Positions 8,970-18,583 of a stretch of 64,000 nt of DNA are shown here, piece by piece. The notes beneath the pieces are model-generated. The model was not told where the DNA came from. It did no database searches and saw only the letters and a program-made list of their open reading frames with translations. Where the stretch lies: the NCBI RefSeq assembly GCF_000368925.1, contig NZ_KB849755.1:1108620-1172619 (forward strand). The letters run 5' to 3'. The position numbers were made by a program, and so were the translations under genes. The stretch comes from Acinetobacter bereziniae LMG 1003 = CIP 70.12. GTDB lineage: Bacteria > Pseudomonadota > Gammaproteobacteria > Pseudomonadales > Moraxellaceae. The number at the start of each line of letters is the position of its first letter. The first letter of the stretch is position 1.

Positions 8970-9398
8970 TTATGGGCGGTTTTGCTTCCATTGCTGATAT
9001 TTCTGACTGATTACTGCAGCAATTAAATCATAGTTTTCCCAAGTGTCTTCTACTGCATAAGTTTCTGTTAAGCCTTTTGAATAAACCAAGGTTTCATCAT
9101 AATCTTTAAAATATTGATGACTTTCATAATAAACTTGCGTAAATTCAAAGCCTTCTTCATTCAAATCTTCTTCCCAGAATTTTTCATCACACATATCTGT
9201 CAAAAACTGTAATCCAGTCATTTGACGAGTACGCACTTGTTCTAATTCAGTTTCACTTTCTTCTTGATGAAACTCACCTTCTAAATAATGATTGATCATC
9301 CATGCCAAATACATGCCGATATGCGTTCCACCATTTTTGTAGGGATATCCAGCTTGTTCAGCGGATTCAGCATGCCAATCTATCCGGTCTATTGCCAT
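8970..9398 (-). CDS. Conserved hypothetical protein (DUF7832-like)
   Basis: The 142-residue acidic cytoplasmic protein starts IDRIDWHAESA and carries GGTHIGMYLAWMINH at about 23-37, a pattern I associate with a family of small uncharacterised proteins (DUF7832). There is no signal peptide or membrane segment. An AGGAAAA site precedes the ATG at 9398. It stands alone, convergent with the small RNA. Function unknown; members are often found with polymorphic toxin genes, but no toxin is adjacent here. Confidence 0.55.
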   Translation of the reverse strand: MAIDRIDWHAESAEQAGYPYKNGGTHIGMYLAWMINHYLEGEFHQEESETELEQVRTRQMTGLQFLTDMCDEKFWEEDLNEEGFEFTQVYYESHQYFKDYDETLVYSKGLTETYAVEDTWENYDLIAAVISQKYQQWKQNRP

Positions 9399-9494
9399 GG
9401 TTTATTTTCCTATTTGATTGTGATTATTTGCTTTGAATTTTAATAAATATCAGCGCTGTAGTTATTGATGAAAACCTGCTGACCAAATTTAAAA

Positions 9495-9517
9495 AGCCCT
9501 GACATCAATTCAGGGCT
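9495..9517 (-). terminator. Terminator of the lysA-dapF unit
   Basis: An 8-bp stem, AGCCCTGA with TCAGGGCT, followed on the minus strand by a T-run; it lies 13 bases after the dapF stop. Confidence 0.85.
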
Positions 9518-9529
9518 AAAGGTATATGC

Positions 9530-10372
9530 TTAACTTTGAAAATAGCGTAAATCCAAACGACCTTCGTAAACAGTAGCCGTTGGACCGGTCATCCACACAT
9601 CACCTTCTTTCCATTCAATTTGCAATTTACCGCCTGCCAATTCAATTTCCACATTGTTGGCAAGCAAACCACGACGCATACCTGACACAGCTGCTGCACA
9701 TGCACCTGTCCCACATGCCATGGTTTCACCTACACCACGTTCAAAGACACGTAAGCGCGCATGTTTCTCATCTACAATTTGCATAAAACCTGCATTGACC
9801 CGTTGTGGAAAACGTTCATGAGACTCTACTTGTGGACCAATATGCGCAACATCTGCAGTTAAAACATCAGTAACGATGGTCACTGCATGCGGATTACCCA
9901 TATTGACCACATCAATGGTCAGTGACTGATTATCTGCCAAAGCGATGTCATACAAAGCATCTGGCTCTTCAGCAATAAATGGAATCTCTTGCGGTAAAAA
10001 TTTCGGATAGCCCATATTGACGCGAACCCAACCATTTTCACCCAACTCAGGTTCGACAATGCCTGCACTGGTCTGCACTTTAAAGCGCTTCTTATTGGTC
10101 AATTGACGCTCGTAAACAAAACGAGCAAAGCAACGCACCCCATTACCGCACTGCTCTACTTCAGAACCATCTGCATTAAAAATACGATATTTAAAGTCTA
10201 CATTGGGAAAATCTGGTGGTTCAACTATGAGAAGTTGATCAAAACCAATGCCAAAATGACGATCAGCCAAACGACGGATCGTCATTGCATCAAAAAAGGC
10301 ACGTTGGCTAATCAAATCAACCACCATGAAGTCATTGCCCAGACCATGCATTTTGGTAAATTCTAATAACAT
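9530..10372 (-). CDS. dapF: Diaminopimelate epimerase
   Basis: The 280-residue enzyme converts LL- to meso-diaminopimelate, the precursor of lysine and of peptidoglycan cross-links. The two catalytic cysteines are seen in QCGNGVRC (C75) and in the C-terminal ACGTGAC motif. Length matches the family. It lies 13 bases after lysA on the same strand, so the two steps at the end of the lysine pathway are co-transcribed, with lptM at the head. Confidence 0.97.
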   Translation of the reverse strand: MLLEFTKMHGLGNDFMVVDLISQRAFFDAMTIRRLADRHFGIGFDQLLIVEPPDFPNVDFKYRIFNADGSEVEQCGNGVRCFARFVYERQLTNKKRFKVQTSAGIVEPELGENGWVRVNMGYPKFLPQEIPFIAEEPDALYDIALADNQSLTIDVVNMGNPHAVTIVTDVLTADVAHIGPQVESHERFPQRVNAGFMQIVDEKHARLRVFERGVGETMACGTGACAAAVSGMRRGLLANNVEIELAGGKLQIEWKEGDVWMTGPTATVYEGRLDLRYFQS

Positions 10373-10385
10373 CTAAAATTACTCC

Positions 10386-11630
10386 TTAAGGCAACAAACG
10401 TTCATTTTCCCAAAGTGATTCAATACTTTCTCGTTTACGAATCACATGAGATTGCTCACCATCCACCATCACTTCTGCAGCACGACCACGACTGTTATAG
10501 TTTGAACTCATAACAAAACCGTATGCACCAGCACCCAAAACAGCAAGATGATCATTTTCTTTAAGCGCAAGTTCACGTGCTTTACCTAAGAAATCACCTG
10601 TTTCACAAATAGCGCCGACAATATCCCAAGTTTTGTTTTCAACATCAGTGCGTGACTTAACTGGCTGAATATCCATCCAAGCCTCATACAGGGATGGGCG
10701 AATTAAATCATTCATAGCTGCATCGATAATTGCAAAGTTACGGTGCTGAGTTGGTTTAAGCAAATCAACTTTAGTCAGTAAAACGCCAGCATTTGCTGAA
10801 ATACTCCGCCCCGGTTCCATATATACTTTTAAACCCAGTTTTTCTAAAGCTGGACGCATAGACTCAGCATATTCAACAACGCTTGGTGGCGTTTCATCTT
10901 TATAAGTCACGCCTAAACCGCCACCGATATCGATATGCTGTAAATGAATGCCGAGCGTTTTAAGCTGTTCGATCATCATCATAATACGATCAAGCGCATC
11001 CACAAAAGGCTGAGTTTCAGTCAATTGCGAACCAATGTGACAATCAATTCCAACCACATCTAAATTTGGCAAAGACGCTGCATATTGATAGGTTTCAAAA
11101 ACCACATCAGAAGGAATACCAAATTTATTTTCTTTCAACCCTGTTGAAATATAAGGATGGGTTTTGGCATCAACATCTGGATTGACTCGTAGAGAAATAG
11201 GTGCTTTTTGACCTAAACGTGCCGCAACATTTTGAATACGATCAAGTTCAGCATGTGATTCCACGTTGAAACATGCAATACCCACTTCCAACGCTTTTTG
11301 TATATCTTCTTCTTGTTTGCCTAGACCAGAAAACACGATTTTTGATGGATCACCACCTGCCGCAAGTACCCGTGCAAGTTCACCACCTGTGACAATATCA
11401 AAACCACAACCCAGTTTTGCCAATACATTCAATACTGCAAGATTAGAGTTAGACTTCACCGCAAAACAAATTTGATGATCGATAAAGCTAAAGGCTTTAT
11501 CCATATCTAAATAATGCTTTTCAAATGTCGCTTTTGAATAGACATAAAGTGGTGTGCCATATTGCATAGCAAGCTGATCTAAAGAACATTGCTCTGCATG
11601 CAATACCCCATCAATGCGGGAAAAACTCAT
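10386..11630 (-). CDS. lysA: Diaminopimelate decarboxylase
   Basis: The 414-residue PLP enzyme makes lysine from meso-diaminopimelate. The PLP lysine is K59 in CFAVKSN, in an N-terminal alanine-racemase-type barrel; the GGGLGVTY phosphate-binding segment and the EPGRSI motif are present, as is the CETGDF motif of the C-terminal barrel. It sits between lptM (33-base gap) and dapF (13-base gap), an arrangement found in many gammaproteobacteria. Confidence 0.97.
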   Translation of the reverse strand: MSFSRIDGVLHAEQCSLDQLAMQYGTPLYVYSKATFEKHYLDMDKAFSFIDHQICFAVKSNSNLAVLNVLAKLGCGFDIVTGGELARVLAAGGDPSKIVFSGLGKQEEDIQKALEVGIACFNVESHAELDRIQNVAARLGQKAPISLRVNPDVDAKTHPYISTGLKENKFGIPSDVVFETYQYAASLPNLDVVGIDCHIGSQLTETQPFVDALDRIMMMIEQLKTLGIHLQHIDIGGGLGVTYKDETPPSVVEYAESMRPALEKLGLKVYMEPGRSISANAGVLLTKVDLLKPTQHRNFAIIDAAMNDLIRPSLYEAWMDIQPVKSRTDVENKTWDIVGAICETGDFLGKARELALKENDHLAVLGAGAYGFVMSSNYNSRGRAAEVMVDGEQSHVIRKRESIESLWENERLLP

Positions 11631-11663
11631 GAATGTATCCTTTCAATGAAAGTTTAAATAGGT

Positions 11664-11894
11664 TTAATTTGAAGTCACTTGTGATGCTGGGACAGACTGA
11701 TCTGCGGGAACAGCCTGATCCACTGCTTTTTTCTCAGTCTGAACAGATTTACTGTCATTATTTGAATACAACAAGTATTTGGCACGCTTGTCATAATCAG
11801 GGCTATTGGCTAACTGTAAATTACCAGATTGACCACAGCCTACTAAAACGGCACCACTTAAAACTAAACCGATGCTACAAATTGCTAAACGCAT
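11664..11894 (-). CDS. lptM: LPS translocon maturation chaperone, small lipoprotein
   Basis: The 76-residue product has a lipoprotein signal ending LVGC, then GQSGNLQLA, the short conserved motif of LptM (formerly YifL), and a low-complexity tail. LptM helps LptD form its native disulfides in the outer membrane. The ATG at 11894 is preferred over 11912 because the earlier codon lies upstream of the AGGTGAG ribosome site. Position directly before lysA-dapF matches the yifL-dapF neighbourhood of enterobacteria. Confidence 0.82.
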   Translation of the reverse strand: MRLAICSIGLVLSGAVLVGCGQSGNLQLANSPDYDKRAKYLLYSNNDSKSVQTEKKAVDQAVPADQSVPASQVTSN

Positions 11895-11987
11895 CTGCTC
11901 ACCTATTTCCAAAATTTTTGTCAGTATACCTTGATTCTAAAATATAGACCAAAATAACAGGCGCTCAAGCTTAAAATGAGAATAAAA

Positions 11988-12014
11988 AAAACGCCAGTAC
12001 ATTACTGGCGTTTT
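11988..12014 (-). terminator. Terminator of the cycA-like gene
   Basis: A 9-bp stem (ACGCCAGTA with TACTGGCGT) with a short loop and eight T residues on the minus strand; T residues on the plus side suggest it can act both ways. Confidence 0.85.
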
Positions 12015-12040
12015 CTTATGAGTATCTTTGAAATAGCTAA

Positions 12041-13444
12041 TTACTGTTTTTTCTTATAAAAACAGAAATAGCCAATCGCAAGGATAATTAACCAAATTGG
12101 GCTGACCATCAATGATTTCAAAGTATCTGGCTCTAAAGCGAGGATACCAATTGTTCCAATGAAGAAAATAATCACCACATAGCAAGTCAGAGGTCCACCC
12201 GGCAATTTAAATACGGATTTTGCATGAAGTTCTGGACGTGTTTTGTAATATACCAAGTAACTCCACAGGATAATAATCCATACGAGAATGAATAAAATCG
12301 TTGAAAGTGTCGTTGCTAAAGTGAACGCTTCAACTGTATTTGGTACGAAATACTGTAATGCAGCACCCCCCAGCAAACACACGCCAGAGAAATATAAAGC
12401 GTTGGCTGGAACAGCACGGCGATTGAGCAAACCAAATGCTTTCGGACCTTGATCTTCACGAGAAAGTCCAAACAACATACGACTGGTTGAAAACACACCA
12501 CTATTCATTGAAGACATAACTGATGACAGTACCACCAAGTTCATGATGATCGCTGCTGCAGCAATACCCGCTTGACTAAATAAGTTTACAAATGGGCTGA
12601 CTTTAGGGTCAATTTGATCCCAAGGTGTCACGGACATGACGATAACCAAAGCCAAGACGTAGAAGAAAATAATACGAATTGGAATCGAGTTGACTGCTTT
12701 AGGTAAATTCTTTTCAGGATCTTTAGTTTCAGCAGCTGTCGTTCCTACAAGCTCTACCCCAACAAAGGCAAAAATTGCAATCTGGAAACCCGCTAAAAAG
12801 CCTTCAAACCCTTTAGGGAACATGCCTCCGTGATCCCATAAATGAGTAAAGGATGCGACTTGACCTGTAGCAGCTGAAGTAAAGCCCGTAAAAATCATCC
12901 AGAGTCCAACTAAAATCAGTACCACGATGGCAATAATCTTAATCAACGCAAACCAGAATTCGAGTTCACCAAACAGTTTTACAGTAACGAGGTTCAATCC
13001 CATAATAAAGAAAATGGCAGCAACACTGATCATCGCGCCTTCGGTTGGTGTAAATGCCACGCCGTTATTAAAGAACTGTAAATAGTAGATAATGGCAGAT
13101 AAATCTGCGATACCGATGGTGATCCAACACAACCAATACGTCCATCCTACAAAATAACCTGCCCAAGGACCGATTAAATCTGTTGAAAAGTCGATAAATG
13201 ACTTGTATTGCAAGTTTGATAGTAGCAATTCCCCCAGCGCACGCATGACGAAAAACACCATCAAACCAATGATCATGTAGATAAATAATATTGAAGGTCC
13301 TGCAAGACTAATTGTCTTCCCTGACCCCATGAATAATCCTGTCCCAATCGCACCACCAATTGCAATTAATTGAAGATGGCGATTTGATAAACTTCTAGAT
13401 AGTTCACCTGTTTCCGCAGAAGAACTGAGGTTTTCATTTGACAT
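12041..13444 (-). CDS. cycA: Amino acid permease, CycA-like (D-serine/D-alanine/glycine)
   Basis: The 467-residue inner-membrane protein has the twelve hydrophobic segments of the amino acid transporter family of the APC superfamily. The first helix holds GGAIGTGLFMGSG, the substrate-binding unwound segment; IGPWAGYFVGWTYWLCW and VSPFVNLF are typical of the CycA/AroP group. Proton-driven uptake of small neutral amino acids is the expected role. The best match by eye is CycA; a related permease of the same family cannot be ruled out. Its own terminator follows. Confidence 0.75.
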   Translation of the reverse strand: MSNENLSSSAETGELSRSLSNRHLQLIAIGGAIGTGLFMGSGKTISLAGPSILFIYMIIGLMVFFVMRALGELLLSNLQYKSFIDFSTDLIGPWAGYFVGWTYWLCWITIGIADLSAIIYYLQFFNNGVAFTPTEGAMISVAAIFFIMGLNLVTVKLFGELEFWFALIKIIAIVVLILVGLWMIFTGFTSAATGQVASFTHLWDHGGMFPKGFEGFLAGFQIAIFAFVGVELVGTTAAETKDPEKNLPKAVNSIPIRIIFFYVLALVIVMSVTPWDQIDPKVSPFVNLFSQAGIAAAAIIMNLVVLSSVMSSMNSGVFSTSRMLFGLSREDQGPKAFGLLNRRAVPANALYFSGVCLLGGAALQYFVPNTVEAFTLATTLSTILFILVWIIILWSYLVYYKTRPELHAKSVFKLPGGPLTCYVVIIFFIGTIGILALEPDTLKSLMVSPIWLIILAIGYFCFYKKKQ

Positions 13445-13723
13445 TGTTATATTCTTCTCTCAGATTTGTTTTACAAAAGTAGCTTAAAACAAAAAAAATA
13501 AAAAAGCCTTTTTCAATAGATACGCCTAATTATCTAGGATTTTCCATCTTTTAGCTTATTAAATAGTCAATAGACTATTCCTTACCTTTCTTATTTTTAC
13601 CGTTCCTTCATTTTGCAGTTTACGTGCCAAAATTGTTTTTGGCGAGATGTTGTGCAAAAAATTGTATTTCAATGTCGCTATTGGTACATTCAGCACATCA
13701 TTGAAAAGGTATATGCACTCAAA

Positions 13724-15112
13724 ATGGGCAAAGTCAAAACTGTTTATCGTTGTGAACAATGTGGTACAGACCATCCAAAATGGGCAGGTCAATGTTCAGA
13801 CTGTGGTGAATGGAATTCTCTGACTGAAGTCCGTATTGAACCTGTGGTATCACATCGAGCAAAACCGATGGGAGGGGGATATGCTGGACAAGCAGCCAAT
13901 GTAACACTGTTAAATCAAATCACTGTTTCCAATGAAACGCGTTTAGGAACAGGAATTGGAGAATTTGATCGAGTACTCGGTGGCGGGTTGGTTACGGGTT
14001 CTGTGGTATTGATCGGTGGTGATCCAGGTATTGGTAAATCAACGATTCTTTTGCAAACAGCAACCCACATGGCTGCAGCGAACAGCTCCGCACTTTATGT
14101 CACAGGTGAAGAATCACTTTCTCAAGTCGCCTTACGTGCAAACCGTCTGGACTTAGCCACAGATAAATTACAGGTCATGGCTGAAACCTGTGTTGAAAGA
14201 ATCTGTGACACCTTGGCACAATTGCGTCCGGCTGTTGCCATACTAGATTCTATCCAAACTTTATATACCGAAACCTTACAGTCTGCACCCGGTGGCGTAT
14301 CACAAATTCGTGAATCAGCTGCACTTTTAACTCGCTTTGCAAAAAATAGTGGTACTGCCCTATTCATTGTTGGTCATGTCACCAAAGAAGGTTCACTCGC
14401 CGGACCGCGAGTTCTCGAACATATGGTCGACTGCGTATTGTACTTTGAAGGACAGTCAGATTCTCGCTACCGTATGATTCGCGCAGTGAAAAACCGTTTT
14501 GGTGCGGTCAACGAATTGGGCGTATTTGGTATGACAGATAAAGGCTTAAAAGAAGTTGCAAACCCATCTGCTATTTTTCTAAGCCGTTATGATGAAGCCA
14601 TCCCAGGTTCTGTGGTCATGATCAGTCGTGAAGGTACACGACCCTTGTTGGTCGAAGTTCAAGCGTTGGTTGATGATGCACATGGACAACCGCGCCGAGT
14701 CGCACTCGGTCTAGAACAAAACCGTTTAAACATGCTACTTGCCGTTATGCATCGTCATGGTGGTGTGCAAACTTCAGGGCAAGATGTCTACGTCAATGTG
14801 GTGGGTGGATTAAAAATTACTGAAACAGGTTCAGATTTGGCGGTCCTGTTGGCTTGCGCATCCAGTCTACGTTCTAAAGCATTGCCTCAACAATTGGCTG
14901 TTTTTGGCGAGGTGGGGCTATCTGGAGAAATACGCCCTGTTCCCAATGGACAAGAACGTCTTAAAGAAGCCATTAAACACGGTTTCAAGTACATCATTGT
15001 ACCAAGAGGCAATGCTCCACAAAAACCAATTGCAGGTGTACAGGTGATTGCTGTTGCTCGTTTACATGAGGCACTTACTGAGGCGATGCAATTGAGTGAC
15101 GAAGTCGCTTGA
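13724..15112 (+). CDS. radA: DNA repair protein RadA
   Basis: The 462-residue protein is a RecA-like, DnaB-type helicase factor that processes recombination intermediates. It shows an N-terminal C4 zinc finger (CEQCG and CSDCG), Walker A GGDPGIGKST, the RadA-specific KNRFG motif and a C-terminal Lon-protease-like domain. The start at 13724 (MGKVKTVYRCEQCG) is chosen from family length; longer frames to 13613 add an unrelated 37 residues. No clear ribosome site precedes it, so the start is less certain than the identity. No terminator is obvious downstream. Confidence 0.95.
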   Translation: MGKVKTVYRCEQCGTDHPKWAGQCSDCGEWNSLTEVRIEPVVSHRAKPMGGGYAGQAANVTLLNQITVSNETRLGTGIGEFDRVLGGGLVTGSVVLIGGDPGIGKSTILLQTATHMAAANSSALYVTGEESLSQVALRANRLDLATDKLQVMAETCVERICDTLAQLRPAVAILDSIQTLYTETLQSAPGGVSQIRESAALLTRFAKNSGTALFIVGHVTKEGSLAGPRVLEHMVDCVLYFEGQSDSRYRMIRAVKNRFGAVNELGVFGMTDKGLKEVANPSAIFLSRYDEAIPGSVVMISREGTRPLLVEVQALVDDAHGQPRRVALGLEQNRLNMLLAVMHRHGGVQTSGQDVYVNVVGGLKITETGSDLAVLLACASSLRSKALPQQLAVFGEVGLSGEIRPVPNGQERLKEAIKHGFKYIIVPRGNAPQKPIAGVQVIAVARLHEALTEAMQLSDEVA

Positions 15113-15566
15113 GATCGGCAAGTACGCTGTGTTGCTAAGTCAGTTAATATTGTTGAATATCAAATGCACTGACTGTTAACTCTAAAAATACTTGGATTGA
15201 GAAAAAACGTGCAGCTGTTTGTTTTAACGATCAGTTGCACGGTTAAACTCACTGTTCGATGAGAATCACGATGAGAATCAAGATACAGAATTGATCAGGC
15301 TGAATGCTTTTGAATTGAACAATTCCACCGATATGATAAAACATCTTTAAATCAAGACTTTTCAATTATTTCAATGCATTAGAAAAAACAAGTTCCAATC
15401 CATCAAGCCATCAATAGATTCGTTATGATTATGTGAATATATGCACAAATAAATCTCAAAAACATTGAAATTCTAGTCAAAAGACTGCATAAATACAGAT
15501 ATGAAAAGCAAAGCCTCATAATCTTGCTTTCATACTCATAAACATATTTTTAAATAGGTACATTCA
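15113..15566. other. Intergenic region with one strong hairpin
   Basis: No gene is visible in these 454 bases. A 10-bp stem (CGTGCAGCTG 15208-15217 with CAGTTGCACG 15232-15241, one G-T pair) lies 95 bases after radA and lacks a T-run. A nearby direct repeat GATGAGAATCA occurs twice around 15258-15281. Confidence 0.4.
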
Positions 15567-16562
15567 ATGGAAGTTCGACAGCGCGGCTTGATCGCAGGTA
15601 TTTTAATGGCAACTTTGGCTGTAGCACCTTTAGCCGAAGCAAAACGTGCGGGTGGTGGTAAAAGCCATGGCATGAGCCGTTCTTCGAGTTCAAGTCAGTC
15701 TTATTCTCAACCTCGACAAGTTACGCCTGCTCAACAACCAATGCCAGCTCAAGCGGGTCAGCAAAAGTCAGGCTCTGGTGTCGGTAAAATGGTTGCTGCT
15801 GGTGTGGCTGGTGCGGCAGTGGGTGCAATTGCTGCCAATGCAATGGCTGACAACAACAATGGGAATTCACAAGCTCAGACCAATGATGCTGAATTAGCCA
15901 AACAACAAGCAGCTCAGCAAGAAGAGAAAAAAGGTGGAATCCCGAGCTGGATTTGGTTGATCTTGATCGCGGGTGCTGCATTCTTTTTGTTCCGTAAATT
16001 CGGCGCTAAAAAAAAATTAGCGGGCAATAATCCTTATGCACCAAATACGTCAGGTCCTACATCTGCGCCATTTGGTCAAAATAACACAGCACGTAATTCA
16101 GACAATACCAATATTTTTGGTCAGTCTGTGAATGGTGGTGCTGCGCCTCAAGCGCCTTTTGGTGCAGCATCAATGCAAAGTGGCAATCAGCTTCCTGATG
16201 GTACTGAACCTGCTGCTTTCTTACGTGTAGCACGCCAACGTTTTAATCATATTCAATCGATGAACTCTGTCAGTAACATTGCAGAAATTCAACGCTACTT
16301 AACACCTGATCTTTATCAGTCCATGTATAACGATATCATGGCGAACCAAGATCAAGATGTTGCTGAGTTTTCGAACTTAAATGCATTGGTGGTCGATAGT
16401 GCAACTGAAAATGGTCAATATGTGGTAAGTGTTCGTTTTACTGGTACAGTCAGTGAAGATTTAAATAGTCTGCCTGCACCATTCTCTGAAGTTTGGCACT
16501 TTGTAAAACCTGCGGGTTCTAACCAAGATTGGTTAGTGGCAGGTATCCAACAAGAAAGCTAA
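15567..16562 (+). CDS. Tim44-like domain protein
   Basis: The 331-residue protein has an N-terminal signal or anchor (LIAGILMATLAVAPLAEA), a Ser/Gln-rich low-complexity stretch, a Gly/Ala hydrophobic segment near 68-90, a transmembrane helix IPSWIWLILIAGAAFFLF at about 126-143, and a C-terminal domain of the Tim44-like (NTF2-fold) type from about 205. Bacterial Tim44-like proteins (TimA) are poorly characterised membrane proteins. The gene stands alone between radA and an EF-hand gene, with its own terminator. Confidence 0.78.
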   Translation: MEVRQRGLIAGILMATLAVAPLAEAKRAGGGKSHGMSRSSSSSQSYSQPRQVTPAQQPMPAQAGQQKSGSGVGKMVAAGVAGAAVGAIAANAMADNNNGNSQAQTNDAELAKQQAAQQEEKKGGIPSWIWLILIAGAAFFLFRKFGAKKKLAGNNPYAPNTSGPTSAPFGQNNTARNSDNTNIFGQSVNGGAAPQAPFGAASMQSGNQLPDGTEPAAFLRVARQRFNHIQSMNSVSNIAEIQRYLTPDLYQSMYNDIMANQDQDVAEFSNLNALVVDSATENGQYVVSVRFTGTVSEDLNSLPAPFSEVWHFVKPAGSNQDWLVAGIQQES

Positions 16563-16590
16563 TCAAATCTGTAATGTTTAGTTCATCAAA

Positions 16591-16615
16591 ACCAGCGCTT
16601 AGGCGCTGGTTTTTG
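16591..16615 (+). terminator. Terminator of the Tim44-like gene
   Basis: An 8-bp GC-rich stem (ACCAGCGC with GCGCTGGT) and a T-rich tail about 30 bases past the stop codon. Confidence 0.85.
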
Positions 16616-16763
16616 TTTATCTTCGCCAAATAAAAGAGACCCAAACCAGTGCCAATGATCTCTGTCATAGCCATTAGTATCAGAAAATCATGATTATTAA
16701 ATTGCTTTGAAAAGTTGAATGATATATTTATATTTCATATAACCATGTAAATAGAGTAGAACA

Positions 16764-17111
16764 ATGAATAAAATAATATATGCAACGCTCATGACTCTCA
16801 GTACATTGAGCACTGCAAGCTTTGGTTGTGAACCTGCTTCCATGGATTGGGAGGGATTTTATAAAACTTATGATTCAAATAAAAATAATACCTTTGAACT
16901 CAATGAGTTTTTAAAAGTTACAGACTTTGCCCCATACCCTTGGCCAGATGACCGACAGTTTCAAGGCAAAGATAAAAACACTAAACTATTTAAATATCTA
17001 GATGAAAACAATGACGGAAAACTTACAGAAGACGAATTTGTCAAAATTTATACCTTATTCCCAAATCCTTGTGCAAATTGGCCTCGCAAGCCGAAATGGA
17101 AGTTTTGGTAA
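16764..17111 (+). CDS. Secreted EF-hand calcium-binding protein
   Basis: The 115-residue protein has a cleavable signal (about 1-20, ending STASFG) and two canonical 12-residue EF-hand loops: D37 to E48 (DSNKNNTFELNE) and D80 to E91 (DENNDGKLTEDE). Both keep acidic residues at positions 1 and 12, so calcium binding is likely. Two cysteines (C22 and C108) could form a disulfide in the periplasm. Role unknown. The gene converges on a DegS-like protease gene. Confidence 0.78.
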   Translation: MNKIIYATLMTLSTLSTASFGCEPASMDWEGFYKTYDSNKNNTFELNEFLKVTDFAPYPWPDDRQFQGKDKNTKLFKYLDENNDGKLTEDEFVKIYTLFPNPCANWPRKPKWKFW

Positions 17112-17197
17112 AGCTCAATGTGATCAACATGCCATAAATTGGCTTTAATGAAAAAACTTGTTTTTATTGCACTATTTTTATCAACTTGAGAACATAA

Positions 17198-17226
17198 AAA
17201 AAGCCCTGAAATATCAGGGCTTTTAT
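17198..17226 (-). terminator. Terminator of the DegS-like gene
   Basis: A 9-bp stem (AAGCCCTGA with TCAGGGCTT) followed by seven T residues on the minus strand; it also has T residues on the plus side and may serve both converging genes. Confidence 0.88.
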
Positions 17227-17235
17227 GCATTAAAT

Positions 17236-18411
17236 TTAACGCTTTGGAAGTGGAATAAATTGTGAGTCATTATTCACAACTTTTCGTTCACCCACTTTAA
17301 CTGTTAAATTCACTTTTTGATCGCCACGTACAACTTCCACTTGAATTTCAGTATTTGGTGCTTGTAAAGCGACATAATTAATCAAATGTGAAGTCGATGT
17401 AATGTCTTCATTATTGACTTTCACAATACGGTCACCGACTTTAATTCCTGCTTCTGCCGCTGGACCTCGTTTCAATACATCGGCAACAACTACACCAGGT
17501 TGACGAGGTTGTAACACATCTTCTTGTGTTGGTGGAACTAAACTAATCCCCATCCAGCCACGAATCACTCGACCATCTTTTAAAATCGAATTGAGTATTT
17601 GCTGGCAAATTTTTGCAGGGATTGCAAAACCAATGCCTAAAGATCCACCTGACTGTGAGAAAATTGCAGTATTTACACCAATCAAATTCCCTGCAACATC
17701 AATCAATGCGCCACCAGAGTTACCTGGATTAATCGCTGCATCTGTTTGAATAAAATCTTCATAAGTATTGATTCCAAGATCAGAACGCCCCGTTGCAGAG
17801 ATAATCCCTTGAGTCACAGTTTGCCCCACCCCAAATGGATTACCAATTGCCAAGACAACATCGCCCACCTCATTACCACTCAATTTAAACGGCAATACAG
17901 GTAAATCTTTTAAACCAATTTTAATGACTGCCAAATCTGTATCTGGATCTGTTCCAATCACAGTTGCTTCGGCACGGCGTCCATCTTGCAAGGCAACAAC
18001 AATTTGATCTGCTTGCGCAATCACATGGTTATTCGTCAAAATGTAGCCATCTGGACGGACAATTACCCCAGACCCCAAGCTATTTTCATTCTGGTTTTGA
18101 TTCTGTTCAGGAATCTGATTACCAAAAAACTCTCGAAATGCAGGATCATTAAGCAATGGATGATTCTGTTTTACTTTTTGGGTGGTAAAAATATTGACCA
18201 CTGCAGGCGCTGCAACTTTAACAGCAGCGCTGTACGACACCACACCACCTGTTCTAGACGTATTAACCAACGGCTCTACTTTCTCCGCTGGCATCTTTAC
18301 GCCATCCGCTGCAATCGGTGCTTTGGGTTGTTGAAGTTTCTGCCATACGACAAAACAAATAATTACCAGTATTAGTAAAACCCAAGGGAGCCAAGTAAAT
18401 GAACGCCGCAC
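17236..18411 (-). CDS. DegS/AlgW-like membrane-anchored serine protease
   Basis: The 391-residue protein has one N-terminal membrane helix (about 8-23), a trypsin-like domain with catalytic triad H129 (TNNHVI), D159 (DTDLAVIK) and S232 (GNSGGAL), and a single PDZ domain from about 280. One PDZ plus an anchor matches DegS/AlgW, the envelope-stress protease that starts cleavage of an anti-sigma factor. The start is GTG at 18411 with an AGAGGAA site. No anti-sigma or sigma factor gene is adjacent, so the pathway is inferred from the family. Confidence 0.85.
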   Translation of the reverse strand: MRRSFTWLPWVLLILVIICFVVWQKLQQPKAPIAADGVKMPAEKVEPLVNTSRTGGVVSYSAAVKVAAPAVVNIFTTQKVKQNHPLLNDPAFREFFGNQIPEQNQNQNENSLGSGVIVRPDGYILTNNHVIAQADQIVVALQDGRRAEATVIGTDPDTDLAVIKIGLKDLPVLPFKLSGNEVGDVVLAIGNPFGVGQTVTQGIISATGRSDLGINTYEDFIQTDAAINPGNSGGALIDVAGNLIGVNTAIFSQSGGSLGIGFAIPAKICQQILNSILKDGRVIRGWMGISLVPPTQEDVLQPRQPGVVVADVLKRGPAAEAGIKVGDRIVKVNNEDITSTSHLINYVALQAPNTEIQVEVVRGDQKVNLTVKVGERKVVNNDSQFIPLPKR

Positions 18412-18583
18412 GTTTTTATTCCTCTAAGAATTTTTTAATTCGTTGATGCAAAAGCAATTTGTATATTGTAAAGCAATTCAATAAAGAAACATAAAAAATA
18501 CAAAGAGTTTTGTTCAGCTTTAGTTACAGTTTAAAATGTGTTTTGATATTCTTCAATTACTCTATTTTCATAAAAGGTTATTC

